64,000 nucleotides of DNA from positions 5,084,001 to 5,148,000 of the forward strand of contig CAKKNE010000001.1 of NCBI GenBank assembly GCA_918797485.1, read 5' to 3'. Within the stretch, counting starts at the first letter, position 1. Each line of letters starts with the position of its first letter. The notes beneath the pieces are model-generated. The model was not told the DNA's origin. It saw only the letters and a program-made list of their open reading frames with translations, and did not search any database. A program made the position numbers and the translations under genes. Below are positions 52,595 to 61,068 of the stretch, one piece after another. This DNA comes from Pelagomonas calceolata. Taxonomy: Eukaryota > Sar > Pelagophyceae > Pelagomonadales > Pelagomonadaceae.

Positions 52595-53529
52595 CTAGGG
52601 CGTCTTCACGGAGATCCCCTCCTGGCCCGCGATGATCACCGCCGTCGTCATGCCGATGAAGAAGCCGTGGTCGACGACGCCGCACGTGTTTTTGAGCTGC
52701 GCCGCCGCCGCCGGCGCGTCTTCAATCGGTTTGTCGAAGACCAGGTCGACGATGTAGTTACCATTGTCCGTGACCGCGATGTTGTCGCCGTCGTTCTGGT
52801 TGTTCGACGACGAGCCCATCCTGAGGACCGGTTTGCACTTGCCCTTGAGTGCGGGCAAGTCACCAACAACGCGAATCGTGTGCTCGTGGCAGAAGGGCGT
52901 GATCTCGACCGGTACCTGCGCGGAGCATCGCGGTCGCTCGACTCGGTCCGAATGGCCTCAAATCGATGGACACGAGTCGCGTCGATGGCGTAAAGGCACC
53001 GCAGCACCGCGGGACGCCGAGATCGCACCGGGAAGCCGGGGCCGAGCGCATCGCACAGCTTCGACTCGTCGACAATCACAATAAACTTGTCCGCGACGAT
53101 CTCGACCATCTTCTCCCTCAGCAAGGCGCCGCCGCCGCCCTTGACCAAGTTGAGGTCAGGGTCGACCTCGTCGGCGCCGTCGATCGCGACGTCCAACCTG
53201 GAAAATTCATCCAAAGTGGTTAAAGGAATGCCCAACTCCTCGGCCTGCTCCTTCGTCCTGACCGAAGTGGGCACGGCGATGATATCTTTTAAAGTGCCAT
53301 CCTTGAGCAACATGCCCAGCCGCTCGACGGCGAACGCGGCCGTCGAGCCCGTGCCCAGGCCGACCTTCATGCCACTGGTCACGTAGTCGTCGATGGCTTG
53401 ATACCCAACCTGCTTCTTGAGCTCGTCCTGCGACGGCATGGCCGCGACGGCTACGCTGGGCCGGCTCGCCGCCTTGGGGGCAAAGGCTGCTGCACTGGAC
53501 AGCAGAAGCGCGACGGCGAACGAGTGCAT
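52595..53529 (-). CDS. rpiA: Ribose-5-phosphate isomerase A, plastid-targeted, one intron
   Basis: Exons 53529-53029 and 52915-52595 join in frame to 273 residues. The leader MHSFAVALLLSSAAAFAPKA is a signal peptide with the ASAFAP-type motif, giving plastid import. The enzyme shows VGLGTGSTAAFAVERL, AIDGADEVDPDLNLVKGGGG, ALLREKMVE, ESKLCDALGPGFPVPVEITP (across the junction), and GSSSNNQNDGDNIAVTDNGN. It interconverts ribose- and ribulose-5-phosphate in the Calvin and pentose phosphate cycles, a partner of FBPase 8 kb away. Confidence 0.95.
52916..53028 (-). mobile_element. Introner-type intron in rpiA
   Basis: 113 bases, minus-strand donor GTGCGATC and acceptor CCGCGCAG before GTACCGGT. It contains TACGCCATCGACGCGACTCG. 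The target copies have diverged (4 of 8 match). Confidence 0.7.
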
Positions 53530-53963
53530 TATTGATTGCACAGCACTGTGGTCTTATTGATCCACAATGCAATAATTGCGATCGGCTTGGGCGCGTGCGC
53601 TGCGAATGGATGATGTGTCTGCAGCCGTCCGGAGAGTGTTTTACGACTCGCGCGGAGAGCACTCGTCGCGGGCCAGGGACTCGCTCGTATATGCAAAAAA
53701 ACACGTCGGGCGCGCGGTTGCTAGCGGCTCTAAGACACTAGCAAGAGCTCTGGCCGATGACAGACTTTGCATGCAGCAAACGCGTCGTCCTGGGCACAGC
53801 AGCACGTGCATTTTGCAGAGTGCACTCTCATACGTAAGCTGCGTGATATCACCAGTTCTCGTGCCGCAACGCGAGAGGGTCAGCGAGGACACCACAGATT
53901 GTAGCTGAGTGCAGCGACTGCAAACAGCCTGCGTCGAGGCGCACGACTGGAAAACGTGGTACC
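53530..53963. other. 434-bp divergent intergenic region
   Basis: Between rpiA and the methyltransferase-WW gene. It contains palindrome copy 15 at 53720. Confidence 0.5.
53720..53742 (-). promoter_or_regulatory. Palindromic upstream element, copy 15
   Basis: GCTAGCGGCTCTAAGAC then ACTAGC; 191 bases to the rpiA ATG and 222 to the ATG at 53964. Confidence 0.7.
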
Positions 53964-55642
53964 ATGCGTACGCTCAGTATCACTCTAACCTTATGCAGCG
54001 CCCTGCAACCGCTACACAAAACCCCGCAGCGAACAACGCGACTGCGAAGTGCCGAGTCGCCCTACGTCGCCGACTACGACCAACCGCCGGGCCCCCACAG
54101 TACAAAATGGCTCGCGACTTCGGAAAACAACGACCAGTGGATCGAATTCGACGAGCGGCACTACCGGAGCATGTACGCGGACATGAGTCGAACGGAGATG
54201 TTCACCCAGACCCTTGAGAAGAAGCTTGCGAAGTTCCCGCCGAAGACGGCCGTGGTGTGTGACCTGGGAACGGGGCCCTACCTGCTGTTTGCGAAGGCCG
54301 CGGCGGCCGCAGGTGCTAGGAAAGTTTATGCTATAGAGGCCGTGCCGGGCTCGCAAAACAAAGCGAGGGAAGAATTAGCCCAGCTCGAGGCGGCGGACAA
54401 TTCAGGAGTGGAGCCCGGCGTCATCGAGCTCGTTTGCGGTTTTTCGACGGATGTGGAGCTCCCGGAGAAGGTCGACATCCTGATCAGCGAGATCGCGGGG
54501 TCGATCGCGTCCGAGGAGGGCGTCTACGGTTTGTGTTCAGCGTCCATGTCTTTCAACGTGCCGCGTCGATGGCGTAGGGTTCGGGACAGTTCGTACGCGA
54601 CTCACATTGAAAGTCTGCGAGAGCTCGTGCGCCGTCGTCACTCTAATATCACACAGCGACCATCAAGGACGCGCGGGAACGCTTCGTGAAAGAACCAAGA
54701 AACCCCGACTCCTTCGTGCCTTTCAGTTATGAGACCTGGGGCGCGCCGGGCACGGATTTGTGCCACCATTCCGGCGGCTCCCAATCATTACCGAACGACG
54801 GGACTGCTCTCAGAATAGACTCGCAAGACAATTCCATGCAGTTGTTGGCGGATCCTGTGCTCGTGGAGGACATCCAGTTCGCCGGTGAACTACCAGAGCA
54901 CAAGCAGGAGGCTTCATTTGAATGGACAGTAAGTCCTGAGAGGATCGCGGCGAACGAGCGCGCGTTCGGGGAGATCCTGGGCCAGGACCGCGAGGCCATC
55001 GAGGCCAACGGTCTAGATGTCGAGCGATTAGCCAAGGACGTCGCGCGGTCCATGACGGGCATCGCCCTCTGGCCGACGATCGTCTTCGAGCAGGATCGGT
55101 CCGTGGTCTACGAGACGCGCGGGCCGTTGGGGGAGATGCGGCTCTCGCACTGGCCTACTGTCTTGCCTCCTCTCCGAGAAAGGCCTCTGCTCGTGAGTCC
55201 GGGCACGATTGTAAAAGCGGACTGGTGCGCGGACCTGCGAGACGGAAAGCCGTCGACGCCCCTCGAGTATTCGCTGGTCTGCGACACGGCGCCGCCCGTC
55301 GATGCAGCTTCTGCGGAGGCCGCGGCGCAGGCCGCCGCCCAGCGGTTGAGCGAGGAAGCCGCCGCCGCGGCCGCGGCCGCGGCGCCCGCGAAAGAGAAAG
55401 AGGAGGCGGACCTCGCGGCCCTCAAGAAAGCTAGGGATGAAGCTTTAAAAGCGGGCTGGGCAGCCCAAGGCAAGCAGGTGTCGGGCGAGTTCATGCAGGC
55501 GGCGGCGTCGGCGCCCACCGCGGCCGTGCCCGAGGACTTCGACGCGTCGGAGTGGGTCTCGGCCGTCGACGAGGCGTCGGGGAAGACATACTACTACAAC
55601 TCGAAGACGGGCGCGTCGAGCTGGGTGTGGCCACCCGTGTAA
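53964..55642 (+). CDS. PRMT-like methyltransferase with C-terminal WW domain, one intron
   Basis: Exons 53964-54528 and 54657-55642 join in frame to 516 residues. The N terminus MRTLSITLTLCSALQPL is a signal/targeting leader. HYRSMYADMSRTEMFTQTLE, VVCDLGTGPYLLFAKAAAAA and DILISEIAGSIASEEGVY follow the PRMT SAM-binding fold; TIKDARERF follows the junction. The second half is a divergent barrel (WPTIVFEQDRSVVYETRG). An Ala/Glu coiled coil leads to a WW domain: EWVSAVDEASGKTYYYNSKT then GASSWVWPP. The arginine methyltransferase assignment is by fold and order only. WW domains bind proline-rich ligands, suggesting substrate recruitment. Confidence 0.75.
54529..54656 (+). mobile_element. Introner-derived intron in the methyltransferase-WW gene
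   Basis: 128 bases, GT donor and ATATCACACAG acceptor. It contains CCGCGTCGATGGCGTAGG. Removal restores EGVYATIKDARERF. Confidence 0.7.
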
Positions 55643-55644
55643 GT

Positions 55645-56163
55645 TTATGAGCTTAAGAAAGAAGCGGGCGGCGGCTGCACGGCCTCGGACCCGAGGCGGC
55701 GGCGCCGCACGGCGGTCCACGCGCGCACGGCCTCGGCGAGCTCCGCCGCGACGCGGTACTCGTCGGTCTTCGCCAGGAGCTCGTCGGGGATGGCGTCGCC
55801 CCAGCCGAACGTCCGCGCGCCCCAGAAATGATTGAAATGCAGCTTCTCCGGCGGCAGGTCCCCGTGTGTGTGTAAGATTGGTTTAAAAGACGTCGCGTCG
55901 ATTGCGTGGACCGCGACCCCGGCGCGAGGCCTACAGGGCGCCCGCGAGTCCGCGGCGCGCGCGTCGCGGGCGTTGCTCAAAGGAGCCACCGCCACCGCCT
56001 CCCACCGCGTCCGGACGACTACGTAGCCGGCGGGAAGCGTACCGAGGGCTCCCAGGACCCGGGCAGCGACGCACTCCCGCACGTTGGGACAGCGCGAAGC
56101 CAGCGCAATCAACGACTGGCGGCGCTGCCCGCGCGGACCACGCGAGCACACGGCCAGCAGCAT
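55645..56163 (-). CDS. Protein of unknown function with embedded introner-like segment
   Basis: 172 residues from MLLAVCSRGPRGQRRQ. The C-terminal part (DLPPEKLHFNHFWGARTFGW, GDAIPDELLAKTDEYRVAAE, LAEAVRAWTAVRRRRLG) looks like a real helical protein. In the middle, VHAIDATSFKPILHTH is encoded by the introner core (CACGCAATCGACGCGACG). No clear AG acceptor follows, so this element is either read through or the intron boundary is hidden. Family not recognised. The stop is two bases from the WW-gene stop on the other strand. Confidence 0.5.
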   Translation of the reverse strand: MLLAVCSRGPRGQRRQSLIALASRCPNVRECVAARVLGALGTLPAGYVVVRTRWEAVAVAPLSNARDARAADSRAPCRPRAGVAVHAIDATSFKPILHTHGDLPPEKLHFNHFWGARTFGWGDAIPDELLAKTDEYRVAAELAEAVRAWTAVRRRRLGSEAVQPPPASFLSS

Positions 56164-56292
56164 TGGCTCCGGACGCTCCCTGCGAACGCTACCCACGCGT
56201 TTGGCGGCGCGCGAAGCTGCCCCGAGCACAAAACAAAGGCTGCCCAAGCCAACGCCATCGCCGCGGCGCCACGACAAAGACCACGACAAAAG

Positions 56293-58161
56293 ATGGACCG
56301 CCCGCCGCCCCCAAGCCTCACGGACCACGACGCCGACGGCCTCGTCTTCAACAGCAGTTTTGACCACGCCAATTTGAAGCATGCCGAAAGAGCCAGGGAC
56401 GGCGCGTGGGACCTGACGATGGCGAAGGACGCCGAAAATACGAGCAACGAAAAGCGGAGCAGCACGTGGTTCTACTTTCGAGTTAGAGATGAGAGAGAAG
56501 GCCCGAAGCGACAAGCTAGATTCAGATTTGCGGGCATGGCGCGCCAGGGCCAACTCTATAAACACGGTCATCGGCCCGTGGTGCGTCGCATGAAGGACAA
56601 ACAACAATTAGGTAATGAGAAGTGCTGGTCTACACTAACAGGAAGTGGCGGCTGGAAGCGGCTGAACAACTGCAGTTATCGGGACCAAGGTGATAGAACC
56701 GGCGATTTACAATTTGATTATTTGTTTGGAGAGAAGGGCGACGAGGTCGAGTTCGCCTTCTGCTTCCCCTATGCCTACGAAGAATCGCTAGCGACGCATC
56801 GCGAGGTGCTGAAGCGGGTTACTGGCGATATTGTGGTGTACAACGAGTTACTGTGCTTCTCGGCGGAAGGGCGGAGAATCGAGATGCTGACCGTCACCGA
56901 TAATCACGGTGCCGATAAGCGAGAAGAAGACCTGTTGTACGACCACGCTGATGTAGCTTCTACTTCCCACTTATTCCCGGAAGTGCGGGACGGCACGGCA
57001 ACAAGGCCACCGAGGTATCCAGAGAAAGCCGAGGTCATTATCAGTGCGAGGGTGCACCCCGGCGAGACGCCGGCGTCGTTCGTACTAGATGGACTCCTAG
57101 AGTTGTTATTGAGGCCGGACGACCGACGGGCGAAGGTACTGCGACGGAATTATGTGTTCCGGTTCATCCCGCAACTCAACCCGGACGGTGTCCATCGTGG
57201 GCATTATAGACATGATAGTTACGGCGTGAATCTGAACCGGGTCTACTGGCCCTCGCCAGATTCTGAAAAAGCCCCGGCGCAAGCGGCTCTGATGGTGCTG
57301 GCCAAGGCCGCATCCACGCGACCCAAGGGCCTGGCGCTCTTCGTGGATTTACATGCTCACGCGTCGAAGCGGGGCGTGTTTATCTACGGCAACCACCTGG
57401 AAGATACCGAACAACATATAGAGAACCGCCTCTACGCTCTACTACTCTCAGTAAACTCGTCGCACTTCGATTATCATGCGTGCAACTTTAGCAAAGAGCA
57501 CATGTTACGGTGCGACGGTCCCAGTGCAGCCACGCCGGGGGCAAGTGCGGAAGGGTCCGCGCGCGTCGCCTGCATGCGTTATACGGGTCTAGCAAGGGCC
57601 TACACGTTGGAGTGCAACTACAACTGCGGGCGGTTGACAAATAATGTGCCCAAAGCTTCCGGCGAAGGAGCACAACGAGGCGCCTCGCCGGAACGACCCG
57701 CGACCATAACCCCGGAGCCGTTCACGCCCGACTCCTGGCGGGAAGTTGGAAGGGCATTAGGTGCATCACTCTTAGATGTCGCGGGCACGAACCCCTGGGA
57801 CCGGGTCAAGCAGTCGCGCTACAAGAACGTGCAATTGGCCAGACGGTTCATCGAAGATCAGACGGTGCGCAAAAGGGCCGGCGCCGTCGCCTTAGCTGTT
57901 CATTCCGTGGCGCGCATGTCGTCGCTGCGAACGCGCAAGGCGGCGCGCGAGTCGACGTCCACCGAGGACATCCGCAAATTGGCGGCCGACGCGCGGCGTG
58001 CCGTCGCCGCCGCCCGTCCCAAAGAGAAGGAGGAGGTCACGTTGCCGCGGCTCCCGATCACAAAACGGGGCCGCAAGGCGACCTCCAAGGTCCGGGCCGC
58101 TTTGCGGATGAACGCCGCGAACGTCGGGCGGGCTACTTTTGTGGCTTCTAGAAGTCGATAA
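56293..58161 (+). CDS. AGBL5: Cytosolic carboxypeptidase, CCP5/AGBL5-like (M14)
   Basis: 622 residues from MDRPPPPSLTDHDADG. It has the N-terminal beta domain of CCPs (STWFYFRVRDE, CFPYAYEES), then the zinc peptidase: ISARVHPGETPASFVLDGLL (HxxE), FRFIPQLNPDGVHRGHYRHD, SYGVNLNRVYW, ALFVDLHAHASKRGVFIYGN (third zinc His), and NFSKEHM ... GSARVA ... YTLECNYNCGR (catalytic Glu). GHYRxDSxGVNLNRxYW and LHAHASKRGxFxYGN are hallmarks of CCP5, which removes branch-point glutamates from tubulin. The C-terminal ~100 residues are basic and disordered. Confidence 0.92.
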   Translation: MDRPPPPSLTDHDADGLVFNSSFDHANLKHAERARDGAWDLTMAKDAENTSNEKRSSTWFYFRVRDEREGPKRQARFRFAGMARQGQLYKHGHRPVVRRMKDKQQLGNEKCWSTLTGSGGWKRLNNCSYRDQGDRTGDLQFDYLFGEKGDEVEFAFCFPYAYEESLATHREVLKRVTGDIVVYNELLCFSAEGRRIEMLTVTDNHGADKREEDLLYDHADVASTSHLFPEVRDGTATRPPRYPEKAEVIISARVHPGETPASFVLDGLLELLLRPDDRRAKVLRRNYVFRFIPQLNPDGVHRGHYRHDSYGVNLNRVYWPSPDSEKAPAQAALMVLAKAASTRPKGLALFVDLHAHASKRGVFIYGNHLEDTEQHIENRLYALLLSVNSSHFDYHACNFSKEHMLRCDGPSAATPGASAEGSARVACMRYTGLARAYTLECNYNCGRLTNNVPKASGEGAQRGASPERPATITPEPFTPDSWREVGRALGASLLDVAGTNPWDRVKQSRYKNVQLARRFIEDQTVRKRAGAVALAVHSVARMSSLRTRKAARESTSTEDIRKLAADARRAVAAARPKEKEEVTLPRLPITKRGRKATSKVRAALRMNAANVGRATFVASRSR

Positions 58162-58188
58162 CAGTTACAGTTACTCTTCACATACAAG

Positions 58189-59292
58189 CTAGGACTCGTT
58201 CGCGGGCTGGCCGTACGCCGACGTCGTCTCGAAGCGTGCCACAACATAACCGAAGAGCGTGAACTCGCGCGTCGTGCGCTCGGTGCGCGCCTCATTCGAG
58301 GTACTCGCGCGCGACCGCGACCACGACCAGCCCTCCGACGCGCCAGTGCAGCCCGCGTCGTCGTTGTTGTTCACGGGCCGCGCCCGCGGCGGCGGCGGCG
58401 GCGGCGGGGCCGGCGCCCGGTCCGGCGGCGCTACGCGATTGGCCGAGCGGCGCCCCGGCAGCGCCGCCGCCGCGCCGCTCAGCGCGTCGTCGACGCGATT
58501 CCGCCTTCTTGGAACCTCGCTCGACCGGCGCCGCGGCGAGCGGTCTGTACCGTTCGCGCGCCGCTCGGACTTGGCCCGGCGCCAGTAGGCCTGGGCCCGG
58601 TCCGCGTCGGAGGGCGCCGCCGCCGCGGCCTTCGCCCGCCAGTTGTCGTCGTCCACATCAAAGCCCAGCTGCTCGAGCCGCTGGCGCCGATCTGCAGATA
58701 ATTTGCCCTCCTCGCGCGCGCGCCGCTGCGCCGCGCACCAGTCGCCTAACACACCATCCGGGTAGCAGTGACCCTTCTTGAGCTTGAACGCCGCGAGGGC
58801 CCAGTAGCGCTTCTCCCAGGCCGCGTCCCGGTCCTGGTTCTCGTCGAGGTCGACGCGCGTTTGTGCCGGCGGTTCCGGTGCCGGCGGCTTTTTTGGGGGC
58901 TTGGGCTTGCTCTTCCGGGAAGGCGGCGGCGCCTTCCGTGAGGGCCGCTTCTCACCGGATACGGCCTTGTGCGCCTCGGTGAGCGCCGCGAAGAGCTCGG
59001 ACGTGGCTCCATTTGTTTTGTCGGGGTGCAGCTTGAGCGCGAGCTTCCTATAAGCCTTCTTCGCGTCCGAGGCGCTGGCCTCTTCATTAAGTCCCAGCGC
59101 CTGCCGCGGGTGCCTCCTTATGTTATCGAGCGCCGCCTTGAGGAGGGCCGTCGCGTCCTCCGCGCCGCGTTCCGCGGTTAGTAGCAGCGCGGCGCACTCC
59201 GTGTATTGCGAGTGGTGGTGCAGATTCCTCGCTTGCGCGAGGTCTTGTGCTTTGACTTCGAGGCGTCGGTTCGGTGGCGGCGACGTCGACAT
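58189..59292 (-). CDS. J-domain protein with helicase-associated (HA) domain
   Basis: 367 residues. The N-terminal ~70 residues resemble the DnaJ-C14/18 type lead (DLAQARNLHHHSQYTECAAL, DNIRRHPRQALGLNEEASAS). The J domain has AYRKLALKLHPDKTNGATSE with the HPD. A Lys/Pro linker follows, then WEKRYWALAAFKLKKGHCYP, GVLGDWCAAQRRAREEGKLS and RRQRLEQLGFDVDDDNW, which match the HA domain (W ... GHxxVP ... LGxWxxxQR ... GxLxxxRxxxLxxxGFxW). HA domains are usually in bacterial and algal helicase-like proteins and may bind DNA. The C terminus is Arg/Pro-rich. Confidence 0.8.
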   Translation of the reverse strand: MSTSPPPNRRLEVKAQDLAQARNLHHHSQYTECAALLLTAERGAEDATALLKAALDNIRRHPRQALGLNEEASASDAKKAYRKLALKLHPDKTNGATSELFAALTEAHKAVSGEKRPSRKAPPPSRKSKPKPPKKPPAPEPPAQTRVDLDENQDRDAAWEKRYWALAAFKLKKGHCYPDGVLGDWCAAQRRAREEGKLSADRRQRLEQLGFDVDDDNWRAKAAAAAPSDADRAQAYWRRAKSERRANGTDRSPRRRSSEVPRRRNRVDDALSGAAAALPGRRSANRVAPPDRAPAPPPPPPPRARPVNNNDDAGCTGASEGWSWSRSRASTSNEARTERTTREFTLFGYVVARFETTSAYGQPANES

Positions 59293-59684
59293 GCTGCTGT
59301 GCTTACTACTGGCAGACAGGCTGCCTCATGCTCAGGCTTTTTTTCGAGAGTTTCACGTGTTCCCGCCGACACGGCTCGGTTGGATGGCAGCGTAGAGCTG
59401 CAGGCAGGCCACAGGACGACCTAGAGACGGAGGTCGGGCCTCGCAAAGCAAGCTTTGCAATATTTGCAAGCTAAGTGAGTAAGGTACTAGAGAGGCCAGT
59501 CCAGGACTCACCCGGGGAGCCTTGCGTCCTAGTCCAGACCGGTAGCGCTCCCTAAACACCGATGCGGCGGGCTGGGGCGCTAGTGACAGCGCTGCGTGGG
59601 GGCAGCCGGTACAACGACTTGTAAAGCGCTGCAGCCGCAACCTGCGGGGGCTGCCTCGAAAAGCGAGAGCAACAAACGACAACA
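59293..59684. other. 392-bp divergent intergenic region
   Basis: Between the J-domain and bactofilin genes. It contains a degenerate palindrome, copy 16. Confidence 0.4.
59471..59491 (-). promoter_or_regulatory. Degenerate palindromic upstream element, copy 16
   Basis: GCTAAGTGAGTAAGG then TACTAG, about midway between the two divergent starts. Confidence 0.4.
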
Positions 59685-61031
59685 ATGCCGGCCACGGGCG
59701 CCTCGCCCGCGCCGCCGCCGCCGCCGCGCTCGAAGGTGAAGCGCAAGGCGCCGAAGCCCCCCGTCCAGCAGCCCTTTGCGGATGATCCCTACGGCCAGGG
59801 CATCCCGGGCGCGAACCCCTACGGCTTCACGTCCTACGACCCGGACCAAGCGGCGCCGTATGAGGACGCTTTTGACGAACAGCCGGTAGGTGGGTCGGGC
59901 TTCGCGGCCGTGAACGCCGCGCGCCAGGCTGTGGAAGATGAGGCCGGTGCTCTGGACGAGCAGCCGGAGGAGGACGATGAGGCGACGATGGAGCCGCCCG
60001 TCGAAGAAGCCCCGCAGAAGCCGCACATCTTGGAGAGCGAGCCCGAGACGGTCATCGGCGAAACGCTGCAGATCGAAGGGACATTAAGGTTCGAACGATT
60101 ACTGCGACTCGACGGCAAGTTCGAGGGCGATTTAGTATCCACGGGTGACTTGATCGTGGGCCCGCGCGGCGAGTTAGTGGGAGATGTCCGGGACATGGCC
60201 GATTTGGTGGTCTTCGGCAAGGTCATCGGCAACATCAACGTGGACCACCTGGAGCTCTGCGGCGCGGCGTCGATTTATGGGGACGTGACCTGCAAGACGC
60301 TGCTGATGGACCCGACGGTCGTATTGGTGGGCACGCTGAACGTGAACCCCTTCGCGCCGAATTTGATGGATCGACATGGAGACGAGGTGCCCCCTGAAGG
60401 CGCGGGCGTTGTTCCCAATTCGCCGCCGACATCTCCTGCGAAGGAGCCGGCGGAGGCTCCGGCTGCCGCGCCTCCTGTGGAGGAGCCACCGGCCTCGGCG
60501 CGGAGCGAGCCCGAGGCGACGCCGGCCGTCGAGGCCGCGCCGTCTCCCGTGAAGGCGCCCGAGCCCGCGAAATCGCCCGAGAAGCCCGCCGAGCCGGAGC
60601 CGGTCCCGAGCCCGGCGAAGAGCCCGGCGAAGGAGCCCGCGCCCGAGCCGACCGAGGCGCCGGCGTCGCCGGCCAAGGCGGCCCCGGCGCCCGAGCCCGT
60701 CGCGGAGCCCGCGAAGGCGCCGGAGCCCGAGCCCGCGGCGGCCGCCGAGCCCGCGAAATCGCCGGAGAAGCCTGCTCCGGCGGAGCAGGTCGGCGGCGCG
60801 CCGCCCGCCGCGGAGACTGCCGACAGCGCGCCGGCGGAGGCCGCGAAATCGCCAGCGAAGCCCGCCGAGCCCGCGGCCGAGCCCGCTGCCGAGCCCGTAA
60901 CCGCTGGTGGGGGCGGCGGGGTATCAGTCCCAGAGACTGCGACGGGCGCGGCAGATGGCGGCGAGAGCCGGCCTCCGAGCGCGGGAGAGGCCGCGGTCAG
61001 CGAGGCACCGGCTGCGGCGCCGGCGGCGTGA
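59685..61031 (+). CDS. Bactofilin-domain protein
   Basis: 448 residues. The N-terminal ~110 are Pro/Asp/Glu-rich. Residues ~120-220 show the bactofilin beta-helix: TVIGETLQIEGTLRFERLLR, LDGKFEGDLVSTGDLIVGPR, GELVGDVRDMADLVVFGKVI, GNINVDHLELCGAASIYGDV, TCKTLLMDPTVVLVG, with the G-x-V/I-x-G-D/N turn repeats of this bacterial cytoskeletal polymer. The C-terminal ~220 residues are PAKSPEKPAEPEP-type low complexity. It may form filaments on a membrane or in an organelle; the role in algae is unknown. Confidence 0.85.
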   Translation: MPATGASPAPPPPPRSKVKRKAPKPPVQQPFADDPYGQGIPGANPYGFTSYDPDQAAPYEDAFDEQPVGGSGFAAVNAARQAVEDEAGALDEQPEEDDEATMEPPVEEAPQKPHILESEPETVIGETLQIEGTLRFERLLRLDGKFEGDLVSTGDLIVGPRGELVGDVRDMADLVVFGKVIGNINVDHLELCGAASIYGDVTCKTLLMDPTVVLVGTLNVNPFAPNLMDRHGDEVPPEGAGVVPNSPPTSPAKEPAEAPAAAPPVEEPPASARSEPEATPAVEAAPSPVKAPEPAKSPEKPAEPEPVPSPAKSPAKEPAPEPTEAPASPAKAAPAPEPVAEPAKAPEPEPAAAAEPAKSPEKPAPAEQVGGAPPAAETADSAPAEAAKSPAKPAEPAAEPAAEPVTAGGGGGVSVPETATGAADGGESRPPSAGEAAVSEAPAAAPAA

Positions 61032-61068
61032 TGGATTTATCCCGCTTCCCCAGATAAGTTACATACAC

